DNA from: Bacteroides fluxus YIT 12057
GTDB lineage: Bacteria > Bacteroidota > Bacteroidia > Bacteroidales > Bacteroidaceae
Reading direction: 5' to 3'
Assembly (NCBI RefSeq): GCF_000195635.1
Contig: NZ_GL882644.1
Span: forward strand, 84,972-148,971
Length of the DNA stretch: 64,000 nt
Positions 44,401-52,559 of the stretch are shown in pieces. Every line of letters starts with the position of its first letter. Position 1 is the first letter of the stretch. Below the pieces are notes generated by a model. That model had not been told where the DNA came from. It did no database searches and saw only the letters and a list, made by a program, of their open reading frames with translations. Both the position numbers and the translations under genes were made by a program.

Positions 44401-44797
44401 CTTTGATTTCTTGATTTACCGCTTGAGGTTGTGGGGTAGAGGCTTTTACCACAGTAACTTGCCGGTCGTTTATTTTAAATTCCAGCCCTGCTACAGAAGA
44501 AAGTTCTTTCAAGATTTCCTCTGCTTTTTTCCCACTCATATTCATGGAAATCTTCTTCTCCAATTCTGACAGAACACCTTTGGAATACAAAAAGACAAAA
44601 TCACTGTTTCGTTCAATAAAATTAAACACATCTTTCACTGTTTGTGCAGTTGTCACTTTCTGCCCGCTTTCAGCACCGCGATTATTTACGGCATAAAGAG
44701 GGAACAATGTACCCTCCATAACTAAAAAAACACTAATTAATAGATAAAGAGATATAAAATACCCCTTCATCCGACTAGAAGTCGTCTTCTTTTTCAT
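41492..44797 (-). CDS. SusC/RagA TonB-dependent transporter with STN domain
   Basis: The start at 44797 (MKKKTTSSRMKGYF) gives about 1101 residues. Signal peptide, then an STN domain (about 35-90, VFNFIERNSDFVFLYSKGVL), a carboxypeptidase-regulatory-like domain (GQVFDELGETIPGANVTVKG), a TonB box region (LDEVVVVGYGMQRKSSITGS), plug (IRVRGIGSIRGNVEPLWVID) and a 22-strand barrel ending in VGLSVNF. The STN domain talks to a FecR anti-sigma factor in the periplasm, which matches the adjacent fecR/ECF pair: glycan binding would release the sigma factor. It imports oligosaccharides across the outer membrane. Confidence 0.96.
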   Translation of the reverse strand: MKKKTTSSRMKGYFISLYLLISVFLVMEGTLFPLYAVNNRGAESGQKVTTAQTVKDVFNFIERNSDFVFLYSKGVLSELEKKISMNMSGKKAEEILKELSSVAGLEFKINDRQVTVVKASTPQPQAVNQEIKVTGQVFDELGETIPGANVTVKGNAGIGTVTDMDGNFTLNVSKGATLVVSFIGYAPYEYVVKGTEKVIVKLAPDAQALDEVVVVGYGMQRKSSITGSISSIKSEKLKDVTTPSVANMLQGKVAGAVVAPTSGRPGDGVSIRVRGIGSIRGNVEPLWVIDGVVGSSSSELNPNDIETISILKDGSATALYGSRGANGVIQVTTKRAATGVSQIDLSAKFGVSQLQKGNLEMMSGAEYYDYVSTAYQNAGTLEAQTWLQPYLKERNFDWWDYATQSAPTQNYNIGYRYGNDRIRSYVSGDYYTEEGTIKGFDYDRFTFRSNTDYIVNKRLTLKAKIAASYRETFNQEHSLAYTSYVPWDTPWDSQGNLKKGSEGTPTGDAALTANPDDYWYSDGGSNYAYDRHLNWSKSRSNGVDLGVGFDYKIFDWLTFESNNRIGFTNNYSNSYVDPNSRSGSGTNGSYYDAENNSRSIYASQLLRFLKTFGDKHEINAYLGYDYDEYRYWDLSATAYKIFQGAEIINAGADDPEAAGTKYEKKNAALYLNVNYSFDSKYLLQGMIRRDGSSLFGRDKRWATFWSIGAGWNMHKESFISELGWINELKPRISYGISGNQPGGAYEWATVFGYTSQYANEIAFLSNYQGNPDLSWEETANLDFGLDIRLFDRLNITFDAYLKKVKNLIYLRHLSAVTGFNRQTANNGKMKNSGIELTVTPEIIRTKDWYWDISFNMGYNHNEVTYMPDGDDLTMQAVAVGYPYLNWYMQEWAGVDAMTGKPLWFKVDETTGEKTVTSNYNEATRVLLDASPTPKVNGGVSTNLSWKGLSLNANFTFSAGAKIYNGMRAGSLDRDAERPSQPAMKLADGWSRWEKPGDIATHPQLIAGGNNDAANTSTRYLENGDYFKLKSLTLSYNLPKKWLDPLKVKGANVSVGGENLFTITKFSGQDPEILLSSEYNGSASSYGYPTVRRFTVGLSVNF

Positions 44798-44848
44798 ACT
44801 TTCGTACTGATTTTGGTTACTAAAAATAGTTCTAATTAAAATCACTCC

Positions 44849-44879
44849 AGGCCGGATGATATTGGGAGTATTGTCCGGC
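44849..44879 (-). promoter_or_regulatory. Hairpin in the fecR-susC gap
   Basis: Perfect 7-bp arms GGCCGGA (44849-44855) and TCCGGCC (44873-44879), 52 bp before the susC start. It may act as a partial terminator or RNA stabiliser that sets the ratio of regulator to transporter. Confidence 0.5.
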
Positions 44880-44955
44880 CGTTTCTTAACAAAATTGTTT
44901 CTACTTTCCTTTTATTTTTTCATTCCAAATAATTTAAAAGTTAACACCATGCTTT

Positions 44956-46137
44956 TCATTCATTATTATTTATATAAACAACATCTTTCCGGGCAGACAA
45001 AACCTCGGGTAAAGTTTGCCTGATTGATTCCAAAACTTTGTCTAATTCTTCATTCAAGAATAACTTTCCATAACAGAGTTCATTTTCAACAGAAGGATCA
45101 CAATGGATTGGCCGCCCATAATAGTCAACCAGATACCGGATAACTTCTTTCAATGGTTTCCCATCCAGCACCCATACACCATCTACCCAATGTATATAGT
45201 CAAGAGCATTTACACTCTCCTTCTTTGCAATACCCGCTTCATTCAACTCCACCCGTTCATTTGGCTGCATTTTAATATGCCGTTCCAAATGATCTTTCAC
45301 ATCTACCGCACCCTCAACCAATACTACGTCTGCCTGGCTGCTTCCTTTATGTGCAGAGATATTGAAAGAGGTTCCAAGTACCTCGACCTCAAAAGCAGAG
45401 GTACTTACAACAAAAGGTTTCGCCTCGTTACGGGCCACTTTCAAAAAGACCTCTCCTTCGACAAAAATTTGTCTTTTACCAGTACTGAACGTACGTGGAT
45501 AAATGACTTTACTGCCGGAATTAATCCAAATCTTACTGTTATCAGCAAGCACAATCATAGAGCGACGTCCCTTCGGTACAATTATCCGGTTATATTCCTC
45601 TTCTTTTTCTTCCGCCACGGTCTCATCCATTGCTACAGCCTCATCCAATTGGGCAGAATTAACCTGGACCTGCCCTGCTGAAGTATAAGCCACTTTGGAA
45701 TTATTGGCTATTTCTATTTTCTTCTTGTCCGAAACGACCAAAGTAACTTCATCCACATCATCGTCAGCAGCATTGGCAAGCATAAACTGCTCCATTCTTC
45801 CTTTTTCATCCTCTACATGTCTCTGGTCAAGGAAGTAGACGAACCCCAATAAAATGGCCAAAGATGCCGCTACCCATCCACCAATAAATATAAAGGCAGG
45901 ACGTCTCTTGGCATGAATTGCCTTTTTCGCTTCCTCTCTCCTTATTTTTGCGAGTGTTTTATTCCAAACCTCCCCGGTATCCAATCGGGACGGCTCGCAT
46001 TCATCCCATAAAAAAGTCAGCTTCCGTGCTTCTTCTTCCAGCCGAGAATCAGTTTCGCCGGGAATCACAGAACGGTCATCCAAAAAAGATGCCAGCGTTT
46101 CATACCTATTACTTTCTTCTTTTCTATTGTCTTCCAT
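44956..46137 (-). CDS. FecR-family anti-sigma factor
   Basis: 393 residues: a cytoplasmic N-terminus (about 1-80) that holds the sigma factor, one membrane helix (about 81-103, AFIFIGGWVAASLAILLGFV), then the periplasmic FecR domain (IIVPKGRRSMIVLADNSKIW, VEVLGTSFNISAH) and a C-terminal DUF4974/STN-like domain (KPLKEVIRYLVDYYGRPIHC). It would sequester the ECF sigma factor at 46211-46741 until the STN domain of SusC signals substrate. It sits 73 bp downstream of the sigma gene. Confidence 0.94.
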   Translation of the reverse strand: MEDNRKEESNRYETLASFLDDRSVIPGETDSRLEEEARKLTFLWDECEPSRLDTGEVWNKTLAKIRREEAKKAIHAKRRPAFIFIGGWVAASLAILLGFVYFLDQRHVEDEKGRMEQFMLANAADDDVDEVTLVVSDKKKIEIANNSKVAYTSAGQVQVNSAQLDEAVAMDETVAEEKEEEYNRIIVPKGRRSMIVLADNSKIWINSGSKVIYPRTFSTGKRQIFVEGEVFLKVARNEAKPFVVSTSAFEVEVLGTSFNISAHKGSSQADVVLVEGAVDVKDHLERHIKMQPNERVELNEAGIAKKESVNALDYIHWVDGVWVLDGKPLKEVIRYLVDYYGRPIHCDPSVENELCYGKLFLNEELDKVLESIRQTLPEVLSARKDVVYINNNE

Positions 46138-46210
46138 GTATAATGACAGTGTATTAATATGACGCAGTTTTAAAAAAAATCTCCTATCTTAAATACGTTT
46201 TTTTTCTGAA

Positions 46211-46741
46211 TTATTTTTTCAGAGCCTCTGATATCAGTTCTAAAGCCTTGGATACGTGCACATTAATTGTTTTTACCGAAATTCCTAAAATATCGGCAAT
46301 ATCTTTATAAAGCAGCTTTTCTATCTTAGCCAACACAAAGACCTGTTTGCACCGGGGCGGCAAGTTATTGATGATATTATTAATCCGTTTCATTTCTTCC
46401 CTGCTAATCAACCGTTCGTCCGGAGTCTGCACGTCTGCAGGTATACTATGTTCTCCCACCTCCTCCCAATTGACGGAAGAGATAAAATGTTCTTTTTTAC
46501 GTAAATAGGAAATAGCTTTATTGTGGGTAATGGTCAGTAACCATACTTTTTCCCGCTTAATTTCAGGTAATTTATCCCTGTTTTGCCAAACCTCAAAGAA
46601 GACATCGCTTACAATCTCCTCGGCCGCCTCTTTGGAATGAACGAGATACTGTGCATAATAAAGCAAATCATTTGAATATGATTCGACAAACCGTTGAAAA
46701 GAACGTTCATCCATAGTGCCTATCTGATTCCGAAAATGCAT
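46211..46741 (-). CDS. ECF RNA polymerase sigma factor (Bacteroides expansion family)
   Basis: 176 residues. Region 2 (FVESYSNDLLYYAQYLVHSKEAAEEIVSDV within 15-45, then KVWLLTITHNKAISYLRKKE) binds core polymerase and the -10 region, and region 4 (LPPRCKQVFVLAKIEKLLYK, then DIADILGISVKTINVHVSKA) binds the -35 region. It is the regulator of this PUL together with the FecR-type anti-sigma. Either Met1 or Met10 (MDERSFQRF) may be the start. It is divergent from the blaI-like gene. Confidence 0.95.
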   Translation of the reverse strand: MHFRNQIGTMDERSFQRFVESYSNDLLYYAQYLVHSKEAAEEIVSDVFFEVWQNRDKLPEIKREKVWLLTITHNKAISYLRKKEHFISSVNWEEVGEHSIPADVQTPDERLISREEMKRINNIINNLPPRCKQVFVLAKIEKLLYKDIADILGISVKTINVHVSKALELISEALKK

Positions 46742-46886
46742 TAATACTCCTTTGTCACAAATTACCTTTACTATGCATATTTTAGAACAAAGTTATAGAA
46801 ATATATTATTAAATAATATGAATCAGATATTAAATTTGTTACCGCATTGTTTTTAAGCCCTTTCATATCATTTAACACATTAGCGC

Positions 46887-46916
46887 TTGCACATTTACGA
46901 AACATTCGTAGCTTTG
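46887..46916 (+). promoter_or_regulatory. blaI-like promoter with embedded operator
   Basis: TTG (46887-46889), 19 bp, TAGCTTTG (46909-46916) form the promoter. The perfect palindrome TACGAA-ACA-TTCGTA (46896-46910) fills the spacer and touches the -7 box, the expected place for self-repression by the BlaI-like protein. Confidence 0.75.
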
Positions 46917-46943
46917 CAATGAATTCATTTAAACACTTTATCC

Positions 46944-47306
46944 ATGGAAAAGTTAACGATACAAGAAGAGGAAGCAATGCTCTACATCTGGGAATTGGAC
47001 AGTTGCTTCGTGAAAGACATTGTGGCTAAATATAAAAAGCCGGTGCCGCCTTACACAACCGTAGCCTCCATCGTGAAGAATCTGGAACGCAAACAATATG
47101 TCCGCGCTACACGTGTAGGCAATACCTATCAATATACTCCACTGATTCGTGAAAGCGAATACAAACGCACTTTCATGAGTGGTTTTGTACGCAATTATTT
47201 TGAAAACTCTTATAAGGAAATGGTGTCCTTTTTTGCCAAAGAACAAAAAATCTCAACCAATGACCTGAAAGACATCATAGATATGATAGAAAAAGGAAAG
47301 GAGTAA
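46944..47306 (+). CDS. BlaI/MecI/CopY-family repressor
   Basis: 120 residues. A winged helix with LTIQEEEAMLYIWELDSCFV, YTTVASIVKNLERKQYV (recognition region) and a C-terminal dimerisation helix is the family plan. The protease-sensitive region found in BlaI (Asn-Phe) is not obvious. It binds a palindromic operator in its own promoter and is inactivated through the M56 membrane protease encoded 2 bp downstream. In Bacteroidetes such pairs are common and often unrelated to beta-lactamase; no beta-lactamase gene lies nearby. Confidence 0.92.
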   Translation: MEKLTIQEEEAMLYIWELDSCFVKDIVAKYKKPVPPYTTVASIVKNLERKQYVRATRVGNTYQYTPLIRESEYKRTFMSGFVRNYFENSYKEMVSFFAKEQKISTNDLKDIIDMIEKGKE

Positions 47307-47308
47307 AC

Positions 47309-49018
47309 ATGTTAGCCTATTTTCTGAAAGTGAACGTAGCGATAGCATTGTTCTATGCATTCTATCGTCTGTTTTTCTACAAAGACACGTTTTTTGGCTG
47401 GCGCCGGACCGCATTGCTCTGCTTCTTCGCCATTTCAGCCGCAGTCCCGTTACTGAACATACAAACGTGGATTACGGAACAAAAACCGATGGTGGCAATG
47501 GTAGATCTTTATGCCAATGTAGTGTTGCCGGAATTTACCGTAAGCCCCCAAACGACAATCGATTGGAAAAACATGATCCGGAAAGCTGCAACCTTTGCCT
47601 ATTGGGGCGGTGTGGCATTTCTGATTATACGTTTCTTTATTCAACTGGCAGGCATCATCCGTTTGGCTTGTCGTTGCCGTACAGTACGGATAGGCGGCTC
47701 TAACATACATTTACTTTCCCGGGAAGGAGGGCCTTTTTCTTTCTTTCACTGGATTTTTATCTATCCGTCTTCGCACACCGAAGAGGAATTCAATGAAATA
47801 TTGACTCATGAACAGACACATGCCCGCCAATGGCATTCCATAGATGTCATTATCAGCGAACTGGTTTGCATTCTATGTTGGTTCAATCCATTTGCCTGGC
47901 TCATGAAACGGGAAATCCGTACCAATCTGGAATATATGGCCGATGCCCGCGTATTGGAAAACGGTTATGATTCCAAAGCCTACCAGTATCATCTGCTAGG
48001 ACTGTCACACCATAAGGCTGCAGCAACTATCTATAATAGTTTCAATGTTTTACCATTAAAAAAACGCATCAAGATGATGAACAAAAAAAGAACGAAAGAA
48101 ATAGGAAGAACCAAGTACCTGATGTTTCTTCCCTTAGCAGTCTTACTTATGATTATCAGTAATATTGAGGCCGTGGCACGTACCACAAAGCAGCTTGCTA
48201 CCGAAGTCATAGAAGCGGTAGATACCAGTATGGAACCAACCCCAAAGGCTATCACCCATACGAATGACTCCATCCCCGAAGACGTCATTTTTGAAGTGGT
48301 AGAAGTGTCACCGGAATTTACAGACGGTGGCATGGACGGGCTTATAAAATATTTGAGCAAGAACCTCAAGTATCCGGTAGAAGCTCAAAAGGCAGGTATC
48401 CAAGGACGGGTTGTCGTAAAATTTGTAGTGGACAAAGACGGCAGTATCATCCAGCCCCAGATAGCTCGCGGAATTGATCCGGCTTTGGACAAAGAAGCCA
48501 TCCGGGTGATAAGCGCCATGCCCAAATGGAAACCCGGAACCCAACGTGGAAAAGCCGTAAAAGCAAGGTTTACAGTACCTGTCATGTTCAAGCTGCCGGA
48601 AGATGCCAAGGGGGAACCGGCCTACGCACCGGTCAACACCCAACTGGAAGAAATCGTCGCCGTGGCTTACAAGCCATCCACACCCAATGCTAAAGTGGAA
48701 GGAGACGTATTTGAAGTGGTGGAACACATGCCGGAATTCCCGGGTGGAGTACAAGGCATGATGCAATACATCGCCAGAAACCTCAAATATCCGACAGAAG
48801 CCCAGAAAGCAGGGGTGCAAGGAAAAATCATCGTAGAAATGATCATCAACAAGGAAGGAAACATTACCGTACCCAAGGTTACCAGACCCGTGCATCCGCT
48901 TCTCGACGCTGAAGCCATCCGGGTCATCGGCTCCATGCCTAAATGGAAGCCCGGAACCCAAAAAGGGCAACCTGTCAACGTGAAATATTCAGTGCCGATT
49001 ATGTTCAGGTTGCAATAA
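47309..49018 (+). CDS. BlaR1-like M56 metallopeptidase with two TonB C-terminal domains
   Basis: 569 residues. The N-terminal half has four predicted membrane helices and the M56 zinc site HEQTH at 167-171 with the downstream NLEYMADARVL ligand region. Another helix (about 272-290) leads to two tandem TonB_C-type domains (about 335-430 and 475-568), each with KYPxEAQKAGxQG and PKWKPGTQ. There is no penicillin-binding sensor domain, so the signal is not a beta-lactam by the usual mechanism. The TonB-like modules may contact envelope proteins and sense their state. It probably cleaves or triggers loss of the BlaI-like repressor. Confidence 0.92.
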   Translation: MLAYFLKVNVAIALFYAFYRLFFYKDTFFGWRRTALLCFFAISAAVPLLNIQTWITEQKPMVAMVDLYANVVLPEFTVSPQTTIDWKNMIRKAATFAYWGGVAFLIIRFFIQLAGIIRLACRCRTVRIGGSNIHLLSREGGPFSFFHWIFIYPSSHTEEEFNEILTHEQTHARQWHSIDVIISELVCILCWFNPFAWLMKREIRTNLEYMADARVLENGYDSKAYQYHLLGLSHHKAAATIYNSFNVLPLKKRIKMMNKKRTKEIGRTKYLMFLPLAVLLMIISNIEAVARTTKQLATEVIEAVDTSMEPTPKAITHTNDSIPEDVIFEVVEVSPEFTDGGMDGLIKYLSKNLKYPVEAQKAGIQGRVVVKFVVDKDGSIIQPQIARGIDPALDKEAIRVISAMPKWKPGTQRGKAVKARFTVPVMFKLPEDAKGEPAYAPVNTQLEEIVAVAYKPSTPNAKVEGDVFEVVEHMPEFPGGVQGMMQYIARNLKYPTEAQKAGVQGKIIVEMIINKEGNITVPKVTRPVHPLLDAEAIRVIGSMPKWKPGTQKGQPVNVKYSVPIMFRLQ

Positions 49019-49045
49019 GCTTTCTCTTCCGGTAAATTCAATGAG

Positions 49046-49083
49046 AAAAGGAGCAGATGCCATACGAGGCAAATGCTCCTTTT
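49046..49083. terminator. Terminator between blaR1-like and mrp genes
   Basis: Perfect 10-bp arms AAAAGGAGCA and TGCTCCTTTT. It can serve both converging transcripts. Confidence 0.8.
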
Positions 49084-49089
49084 CCATAT

Positions 49090-50190
49090 TTATTTATGTA
49101 CATCTACAATCTGGGTAGGTGCCAGTTCTACATTCCGGCGATCTACCTGACGGACTACAGCGGCCGCCAACTGCAGGAAAGCACGTCCTGTAACCGTATT
49201 CTCATCCAAGGCAACCGGAGTGCCGCTATCACCGCTTTCGCAAATGCCTTGCACGATAGGTATTTGCCCGAGCAACGGTACATTCATCTCTTCCGCCAGC
49301 TTCTTGGCCCCTTCCTTGCCGAAAATATAGTATTTGTTCTCGGGCAATTCAGCAGGCGTGAACCAAGCCATATTCTCCACCAAACCAAGAATCGGTACAT
49401 TTACTTTGTCATTGGTAAACATATTGATTCCTTTGCGGGCATCTGCCAGCGCCACCGCTTGCGGAGTGCTGACAACAATGGCACCTGTCATGGCCAACGT
49501 CTGTACCACCGTCAAATGGATATCACTGGTTCCGGGAGGAAGGTCTATCAGGAAATAATCAAGTTCTCCCCAGTTGGCATCACCAATCAGCTGCTTCAAG
49601 GCATTGCTTGCCATACCGCCACGCCACAGGGTAGCCTGGTCCGGATCAACAAAGAAACCGATGGACAGTAACTTGATGCCATACTTCTCAATGGGAACAA
49701 TCAAATCACGTCCGCCAATATGTTCAGCCACCGGACGGGCATCTTCCACCTGGAACATCTTGGGCACGGACGGCCCGAAGATATCGGCATCCAACAAGCC
49801 TACCTTGTAGCCCAACTTTGCCAAAGACACAGCAAGGTTGGCAGCGACGGTCGATTTGCCGACACCACCTTTGCCGGAGGAAACCCCTATCACATTCTTC
49901 ACCTGAGGAAGCAGCTTACCAACCTCGGGACGTGCCGCCTGGCGGCTTTCCGTAGCAACAGTCACCTCTACTTCAGGGGAGACATACGTATGTATGGCTG
50001 TCTCGGCAGCTTTTACCATGGATTTCATAAACGGGTCTGTCGGTTTCTCGAATATCAGCGAGAAGCTGACTTTCATCCCGTCGATACGCAGATTGTCGGC
50101 TACCATTTCAGCCTCGACGAGGTTCTTGCCGGTACCGGGATAGCGCACTGTGGCCAGTGCGTCCAAAATCAGTTTAGGATAAAGAGTCAT
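49090..50190 (-). CDS. mrp: Mrp/ApbC Fe-S cluster carrier ATPase
   Basis: 366 residues. An N-terminal MIP18/DUF59 domain (about 1-80) is followed by a deviant Walker A, SSGKGGVGKSTVAANLA (104-120), and the P-loop NTPase domain with LLDADIFGPSVPKMF and DYFLIDLPPGTSDIHLTVVQ. The CxxC that holds the bridging cluster in many members is not visible in the C-terminal part, and the corresponding stretch reads NMAWFTPAELPE, which is common in Bacteroidetes. It carries Fe-S clusters to apo-proteins in the cytoplasm. It follows trmB by 21 bp. Confidence 0.94.
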   Translation of the reverse strand: MTLYPKLILDALATVRYPGTGKNLVEAEMVADNLRIDGMKVSFSLIFEKPTDPFMKSMVKAAETAIHTYVSPEVEVTVATESRQAARPEVGKLLPQVKNVIGVSSGKGGVGKSTVAANLAVSLAKLGYKVGLLDADIFGPSVPKMFQVEDARPVAEHIGGRDLIVPIEKYGIKLLSIGFFVDPDQATLWRGGMASNALKQLIGDANWGELDYFLIDLPPGTSDIHLTVVQTLAMTGAIVVSTPQAVALADARKGINMFTNDKVNVPILGLVENMAWFTPAELPENKYYIFGKEGAKKLAEEMNVPLLGQIPIVQGICESGDSGTPVALDENTVTGRAFLQLAAAVVRQVDRRNVELAPTQIVDVHK

Positions 50191-50211
50191 TTTATTTTCG
50201 ATTAAAGTTTG

Positions 50212-50970
50212 TTATTTGCTGGTCTGGAGACCGCTGCGCTTGCTGCGGTTGTAGCTGCGGTATTCGTCCAGTTCTATTTCCACGTCCGGCTCTTGCAGTT
50301 CGCTGGCCTGCGGAAGGCAGAACTTGATGTATTTTATGTTCAAGCCACGATCCAGCCATTGTTGTTCATAATAGGTCTTGATACTGAGAATATCGTCGGC
50401 CATACCGGAGTGATAAAGGTCTTCCGTCATAACCCGGACCGGCAGCCCGTTCTTTTCAATCATATATCTGGTATAAGTGAACATGAAATTACTGTCAGTC
50501 TTCAAATGGACAATACCGTTGTCCACCAGGAACTTGCGATAACGCTCCATAAAGTAAGTGGAAGTTAGGCGTTTGGTAGCCTTCTTCATCTGCGGGTCAG
50601 AAAAGGTAAGCCAAATCTCGCTGACCTCACCCGGCGCGAAGAAACGGTCGATGATTTCTATATTCGTACGCAGAAAAGCCACATTCGTCATGCCCGCCTC
50701 CAATGATTCCGTAGCTCCTGTCCACATACGGGCACCCTTTATATCCACTCCGATAAAGTTCTTGCCGGGAAACATCCGTCCCAATCCTACCGTATATTCT
50801 CCACGACCACAGCCCAATTCCAATACGATAGGATGGTCATTCTTAAAAAACCGTTCATGCCAGTTTCCCCTCATCCCGAACGGCACGTTATCTGCCACGG
50901 AATACGGATACTCAAAAACGTGCGGATAACCCGCCATATCGGCAAACTTCTCTAATTTATTTTTTCCCAT
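50212..50970 (-). CDS. trmB: tRNA (guanine-N7-)-methyltransferase
   Basis: 252 residues of the TrmB family, which methylates G46 of tRNA with [23 protein letters not shown] (SAM-binding loop), [13 protein letters not shown], and [20 protein letters not shown], corresponding to the family motif with PDPW replaced by SDPQ, are visible. Bacteroidetes TrmB proteins often show this variant. It is in one operon with mrp. Confidence 0.93.
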   Translation of the reverse strand: MGKNKLEKFADMAGYPHVFEYPYSVADNVPFGMRGNWHERFFKNDHPIVLELGCGRGEYTVGLGRMFPGKNFIGVDIKGARMWTGATESLEAGMTNVAFLRTNIEIIDRFFAPGEVSEIWLTFSDPQMKKATKRLTSTYFMERYRKFLVDNGIVHLKTDSNFMFTYTRYMIEKNGLPVRVMTEDLYHSGMADDILSIKTYYEQQWLDRGLNIKYIKFCLPQASELQEPDVEIELDEYRSYNRSKRSGLQTSK

Positions 50971-50979
50971 TTACGTGTA

Positions 50980-51245
50980 TTAAAGTATTTCTACCCGACC
51001 GGTATGATTATAGGATACGCGGTCACTAAAATATTGTTGAAACCATGCATGGTTATCAATGCCCGTGCAATGGCAAACGCCCAACTTCCCGGACAGACGC
51101 GTCTCAAAAAAACGGGCGATGGCATCAAGTTCCTGCACCGCACGGATGAGATCCGCTCCCCTGTATCAACAAGCAGGGAAAGCCCGTGCTCTCCCTGTAG
51201 TCCCTTACTGTAAACCGTATTTTCAACAAGGGTTGTAATCTTTAG
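50980..51245 (-). pseudogene. Deleted MBL-fold metallo-hydrolase
   Basis: The N-terminal piece (LKITTLVENTVYSKGLQGEH, then GLSLLVDTG) and the C-terminal piece, in another frame, ending VSYNHTGRVEIL with stop at 50980-50982 (and including VCHCTGIDNHAWFQQYF) belong to the same MBL-fold family, which is normally about 260 residues. The middle, including the HxHxDH zinc site, is missing. The junction is near the shared GATC around 51150. An internal deletion removed most of the gene. Confidence 0.75.
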
Positions 51246-51253
51246 CCCATATG

Positions 51254-52273
51254 CTACTCCACGATGGTTACCCAACCATGAGTATCGGGTTCGTCACCGT
51301 ATTGGATGGCACGCAACTTATTGTACAGCTTCGTGCATACCGGTCCCGGTTTGCCGTCCTTGGAAATGACGTAAGACTTTCCGTTTTCCACATCATCAAT
51401 ACGTTCGATGGGGCTGATGACAGCGGCAGTACCGCAAGCCCCCGCCTCTTCGAAAGTCAGCAGTTCTTCTTCGGGAACCGGACGACGTTCCACCTTCATG
51501 CCCATATCCTCTGCCAGCTGCATCAGACTCTTGTTGGTGATGGACGGAAGAATGGAGGTAGATTTCGGGGTGATATAGGTATTATCCTTGATACCGAAGA
51601 AATTGGCGGCACCGCACTCATCCATGTATTTCTTTTCTTTGGCATCCAAGTAGAATTCACAGGCGTAACCCAAATCGTGCGCTTTCTTATTGGCACGCAA
51701 ACTGGCGGCATAATTACCGCCTACCTTATAAATGCCTGTTCCAAGAGGCGCGGCACGGTCGAACTCGCGGATAATGACATACGGATTGGTAGAGAATCCG
51801 CCTTTGAAGTAGGGTCCCACCGGTGTTACAAAAACAACAAACAGGTATTCCTGGGCAGGATGTACCCCCACCTGCGCGCCGGTTCCGATGAGCAGCGGGC
51901 GGATATACAAAGAGGCACCCGATTCGTAAGGAGGAATGAAACGCTCATTCAGTTTTACTACCTTCAGAATGGCTTCCTTGAAACGTTCGGTAGAAAGTTC
52001 GGGCATCAAGATACCCCGGCAAGTGGATTGCAGACGGGCAGCATTCTCTTCCAAACGGAAAACGCGGACCTTTCCGTCCTTGCCGCGGAAAGCCTTCAAG
52101 CCTTCAAAAGCTTCCTGTCCGTAGTGCAGGCAAGTAGCGGCCATGTGCATGGGAATGGTTTCCTCACTGCAAACTTCCAGTTCGCCCCACTGTTCGTTAC
52201 GATAGTAAATTCTCACATTGTAATCTGTCTTCATATATCCGAACGGCAGATTAGCCCAATCCAATTCTTTCAT
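51254..52273 (-). CDS. ilvE: Branched-chain amino acid aminotransferase
   Basis: 339 residues, fold-type IV PLP enzyme of the BCAT group that uses 2-oxoglutarate to make and break Leu, Ile and Val. LHYGQEAFEGLKAFRGKDG, RPLLIGTGAQVGVHPAQEYL, the PLP-lysine motif GTGIYKVGGNYAASL and EAGACGTAAVISPIERI are present. It is cytoplasmic and monocistronic. Length and motifs are normal. Confidence 0.96.
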   Translation of the reverse strand: MKELDWANLPFGYMKTDYNVRIYYRNEQWGELEVCSEETIPMHMAATCLHYGQEAFEGLKAFRGKDGKVRVFRLEENAARLQSTCRGILMPELSTERFKEAILKVVKLNERFIPPYESGASLYIRPLLIGTGAQVGVHPAQEYLFVVFVTPVGPYFKGGFSTNPYVIIREFDRAAPLGTGIYKVGGNYAASLRANKKAHDLGYACEFYLDAKEKKYMDECGAANFFGIKDNTYITPKSTSILPSITNKSLMQLAEDMGMKVERRPVPEEELLTFEEAGACGTAAVISPIERIDDVENGKSYVISKDGKPGPVCTKLYNKLRAIQYGDEPDTHGWVTIVE

Positions 52274-52325
52274 ATCTCAAAGTATTAGTTACCTTATTAT
52301 GTACATTTTGCAACAAAAATAGCTT

Positions 52326-52538
52326 TTATTCTTCACATTCCCGCTTCTCCGACAGTAATTTTTCAATTTCCCGGTCGGCTTTGGTCAATTTGTCGCTACA
52401 AAACGCAATAATCTCATTCGCTTCCTTTATCTTTTCGGCAAGCGCATCTATCTCCAGTTCATTATTGTCGATCTGACTGACTATTTTCTCCAGACGCGCC
52501 ATGGCTTCGGAGTAAGTTTCTTTTTTCTTGGATACCAT
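52326..52538 (-). CDS. xseB: Exodeoxyribonuclease VII small subunit
   Basis: 70 residues, a helical hairpin with SEAMARLEKIVSQIDNNELE, the core of the XseB family. It binds several to one with XseA and is needed for exonuclease VII, which degrades single-stranded DNA into oligonucleotides. It follows xseA by 21 bp on the same strand, the usual order in Bacteroides. Confidence 0.95.
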   Translation of the reverse strand: MVSKKKETYSEAMARLEKIVSQIDNNELEIDALAEKIKEANEIIAFCSDKLTKADREIEKLLSEKRECEE

Positions 52539-52559
52539 GAGGAATTTTAAATTATGAAT

